From the NCBI RefSeq assembly GCF_001039355.2, contig NW_019774280.1:303492-367491 (forward strand): a DNA stretch of 64,000 nt, written 5' to 3'. A program made the translations under genes and the position numbers. This stretch comes from Lingula anatina. Its lineage: Eukaryota > Brachiopoda > Lingulata > Lingulida > Lingulidae. This document shows positions 60,902 to 64,000 of the stretch, one piece after another. The notes beneath the pieces were generated by a model. It was given only the letters and a program-made list of their open reading frames with translations, had not been told where the DNA came from and did not search any database. Each line of letters opens with the position of its first letter. Positions within the stretch are counted from its first letter, which is position 1.

Positions 60902-63071
60902 TCAATTAAACGCATGGATGTCCTTCATTCTTTTTAGACTTTTCAAACCCCTCCACTTCCTGATGAATATAAGCAAAGACACTGCAAAAACGAACACGCC
61001 AAAACATGACGCCATGGACAGGAACACTGCGTAGTAGCTGCCTGTGACGCCACGAATGTAGCCTGAAAAATAGTATGGGCATAAGTGACAAATACTGATA
61101 TGAAAGATTCCAACAGCAGAGCATTAGTACCTTCAAATTTCCCTCTTTCTAGGCACTGCGAGTAAATAAATCCATATCGCAATGTTTACCTTAGTCATAA
61201 ATACAAACTTGTCATTTAACATGTAATTTTTTTCAAAATCATATTTTTCATATATTAATGACTGTGAAATGAAAACAAAATGCTCTTCACGGTGTCTTAA
61301 ATATCAGTGTGGTATTAATTCTTTAAATGAATCCCTTATTTCTGGAAATTAAACTGGCTGTTCACGGGGAATTGTAAATGTGTAACAACTGGACCTACCC
61401 GCCAAGTAGGGTCCCACAGTTCCTCCAACACCTTTGCTGAAACGCATCGTCATGAATAACGTATCGATATTTTCTCCGTCCATGATTTCATTGTTGACTG
61501 GATAATACCCGGCAAGGTATGGACCAAGAACAAACCCCGTGACTAGAAAAATTATATTAAACTTCGTTTGGAATAATTGCCACGTAAAATTTTATAATGT
61601 GACTATTATGCAATCCTGGTCTTTCTGTAAGAATGGTAGCCATATGACATGCGAATGGGCCGTTAAATTCAAGCATTCGTATATAGTTAAAAAATCCCCA
61701 TACGTGTTTAGCTAGATTCTTGCCAAATTAACAACACTGTAACTAGAATAACGTTAGAGAATATATTCGCAAAATCCTAGACGGAAGCTAATCACATAGG
61801 TCATAATTCAATTATTAAAAAGCACTCACTAGCACAATACACATATGAAGCAGTCAAAGATGTCGAATATGCTGCAATAATATTATTCACACTGAGCACC
61901 GTAGCCGCCACAGAGTTCGCCACCATGATATTCCCCTTCACATGATCTCCAACAAATGAGGCAAACGTCTGTCCAATCATGCCCATGATCCCGAATACTG
62001 TTAAAACCTTCACTGCGTCATTTTCTTTATAACCAAGGTCTATCAAATGTTTTGGCTAAAGAAACGAAATCCATGGAAAATAATAGATATACTATGTATC
62101 AAAATTAAAATCCAACTGCAGATAAATTTAAGAATCATAATCAACCAAGAATTATGTGAAAACCTACTATCACACGCTGTAAGCTGTTTGGTAGAGATTG
62201 GAAAGCACACTCTAACTCACTTTCTACTACGTCCAGTCGCTTCTTATCAGCAGCCAATATCCCAATACGCTGTTAAATACTTCTATTTAACAAAGTGGCC
62301 TTTTAATGACAAGAAATATAGATCTTCAGGCGGCAAAAATGGGTTTCAAAAAAGTCTATACTGTTTTGAAAACTGCTGAGAAAATCCTTTTGATCGGTTA
62401 ATCTGTTTTCGTTTCCTAAGTTTCAAAATTGTTTGCCACACTCGTGATGTTTTTTTCGGCGTAATGCTATTTAATCAGCTCTTTACCATTGATTTGTAGG
62501 GCTGTTTAATTGGATGCTATTTAAATAGCATTTAAAAAACTATTTAGACATGTGAAACATACAATAGCCATGAGGTTTACTTTACATACTTACTAATATA
62601 ACCACTGGTAAGAAATAAGCAAATCCTTTACAACACATTGCCACAGCCCAGATTCCATGAATGAAAACTTTAGAACGCCCAGACCATGGCGGTTTCCGAA
62701 TAAACGTTGACCTGAAAGACCATCTTTGTACTCTTAAAACAAAAACAAATTACATTTACATCTTTAGAAAAAGTAAAGTTTGCTTTTTGCATATCTCACT
62801 CAACTTGCGTCTCATTGTGGATTACACAGGTGAAAATATAACTTCAAAATATTCAGATATGGCTGGAGGCATGCTCGACTTCATGGGGGGAAAATACCGC
62901 CCAGCTGCCGCATTAGGCTTGAGAGCCAGCAAACAAACAATTTATCTTTCACTGCCAGACCAGGAACTTCACTGCCAGCAGCAGGTACCCGGACGGGGTC
63001 GACTAGCAAAACCTCTTCAATTTGTATTGGCTTGGAATTTTCTCCGCAAATGAATTTTTTTGAAGTAATAT

Positions 63072-63106
<35 letters not shown>

Positions 63107-63658
63107 TTTTTCTTGGATATTTGACACCTATGATGGCTTTATCAAATCATCGAAATTAGCAGTGATTGCTATCGAAGTTATTTTTAACATTGTAAGGATT
63201 GTATACTGGTAAATTTCTTGGTTTTAAAATGTGGTATGGTTCAATGTCAAAGGCATTTTATATGCGTCTGTTTATTTCAGTGTTAATTGGCGGAGCTTTT
63301 GGAAATTCCATGATGCCCATGCAAAGGTTTTTGGTACTTTTAGAATGCCTTTTATGCGACTTAGAGAAATATACCAGATGATGCTTATTATATTGCCTTT
63401 TTTGTGGGTGAAACTGCATATTTTCTGGGCCATAAGGAAAAAATTCTTACTTCTGACAGCAGATATCAAAATTAACATACTTTTCATTTGCTCCATCTTC
63501 CTGTTGTTCTGTGGATGCTACTGGAGGACTGCCGAACACCACAAGTAGAAGAAAACCAAAGGATCCAAAAACAGCAGCATAAAGTCTAAATGCCCAGCGC
63601 CATCCCAGGGACGGGTCGGAGCACATTTTGGCATTGACAGCATTTAAAATTGATGGAC
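60902..63658 (-). CDS. second SLC16-like transporter, 5' part outside window
   Basis: Five exons on the minus strand are visible: 63658-63481, 62711-62594, 62055-61830, 61542-61399 and 61062-60902, each equal in length to its counterpart in the first gene (178, 118, 226, 144, 161). The frame is open throughout and ends in TGA at 60904-60902. The two missing first exons would lie beyond 64000. Differences from the first copy are scattered replacements such as LAYTEDD to LGYKEND and FGYF to FAYF in the helix 7 segment, so both may be functional. The intron before exon 61830-62055 is short, lacking the 2.8-kb element. SLC16 assignment rests on the same TGSYYAVFL region; substrate unknown. Confidence 0.8.
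63066..63112. repeat. TTTA tetranucleotide microsatellite
   Basis: About eleven TTTA units in the second transporter intron; absent at the matching place in the first gene (about 55600). Confidence 0.9.
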
Positions 63659-63714
63659 CTGAAGTAATAGTTAAGAGTATGTGGATAACTTTACGTGCAT
63701 CATTGAGAAATGGA

Positions 63715-63716
<2 letters not shown>

Positions 63717-63780
<64 letters not shown>

Positions 63781-63794
63781 CAGAGAGAGAGAGA
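63717..63794. repeat. CA and GA microsatellite
   Basis: CA run followed by interrupted GA runs, orthologous in position to 56238-56290. Confidence 0.9.
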
Positions 63795-64000
63795 TGTTTA
63801 AAAAGATAACAATTGTCCGCGAAATTCATATTTCACGAGAAATACATTGTAAACAGCCCATAGATATATAATAAATTCTGTTTTACCACCAAAACAGCGG
63901 TTATTTTATTTATTCTGGAATGTGTGCTTGCCTTCAGAACATAGATGGCGATACCTTCGTAATAATCTCTTGAAAAATTATAACACAAAATCAAACATTT

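Overview
The window is eukaryotic and AT-rich: genes have several small exons with GT-AG introns, microsatellites are common, and many short inverted-repeat elements and LINE fragments are present. A C-type lectin fragment, SLC16-like transporter exons and the repeat types suggest a marine invertebrate (deuterostome or lophotrochozoan). I cannot name the species. There are no operons, CRISPR arrays, tRNA or rRNA genes that I can support.

About 0-48 kb is a cluster of tandemly and invertedly duplicated genes for small secreted cysteine-rich proteins. After splicing by eye, each has a signal peptide, a CC...CxDCT segment, a core beginning CGYG.CNIFGCAC..GC, and a final CxC followed by K/N-K-R-S. 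The core closely matches, from memory, the Diedel family (insect secreted immune modulators, also carried by some insect DNA viruses). Four plus-strand loci (type A: A1 3318-4517, A2 12681-14456, A3 28441-29851, A4 34475-35880) and three minus-strand loci (type B: B1 6474-6593 exon only, B2 16500-19970, B3 39347-46714) were found. A and B loci converge in pairs (A1/B1, A2/B2, A4/B3), so the unit of duplication seems to be a convergent two-gene block. Each gene seems to have a non-coding 5' exon upstream of the signal-peptide exon; type B has a TATA-like element before it. Both types share a GCAATAAAG poly(A) context. Introns and flanks have collected independent transposon insertions, and because paralogous introns can be compared, empty sites and target duplications can be read directly.

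Assembly caveats matter. A 793-base N gap (25263-26055) is flanked by near-identical 943-bp direct copies. Two isolated Ns (6293 and 44144) sit exactly where homology between paralogues breaks. The lost 3' half of B1 and a 4.2-kb insert in a B3 intron may therefore be joins rather than biology. That insert holds 146-bp tandem repeats with nuclear-receptor-type DR1 motifs and two exons of a C-type lectin gene.

About 50-64 kb holds two tandem minus-strand paralogues of a monocarboxylate-transporter-like (SLC16/MFS) gene. The first is complete in seven coding exons (430 aa, all splice phases consistent); the second runs off the right edge. A 2.8-kb inverted-repeat element lies in one intron of the first copy only. 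I see no functional link between the transporters and the cysteine-rich cluster.
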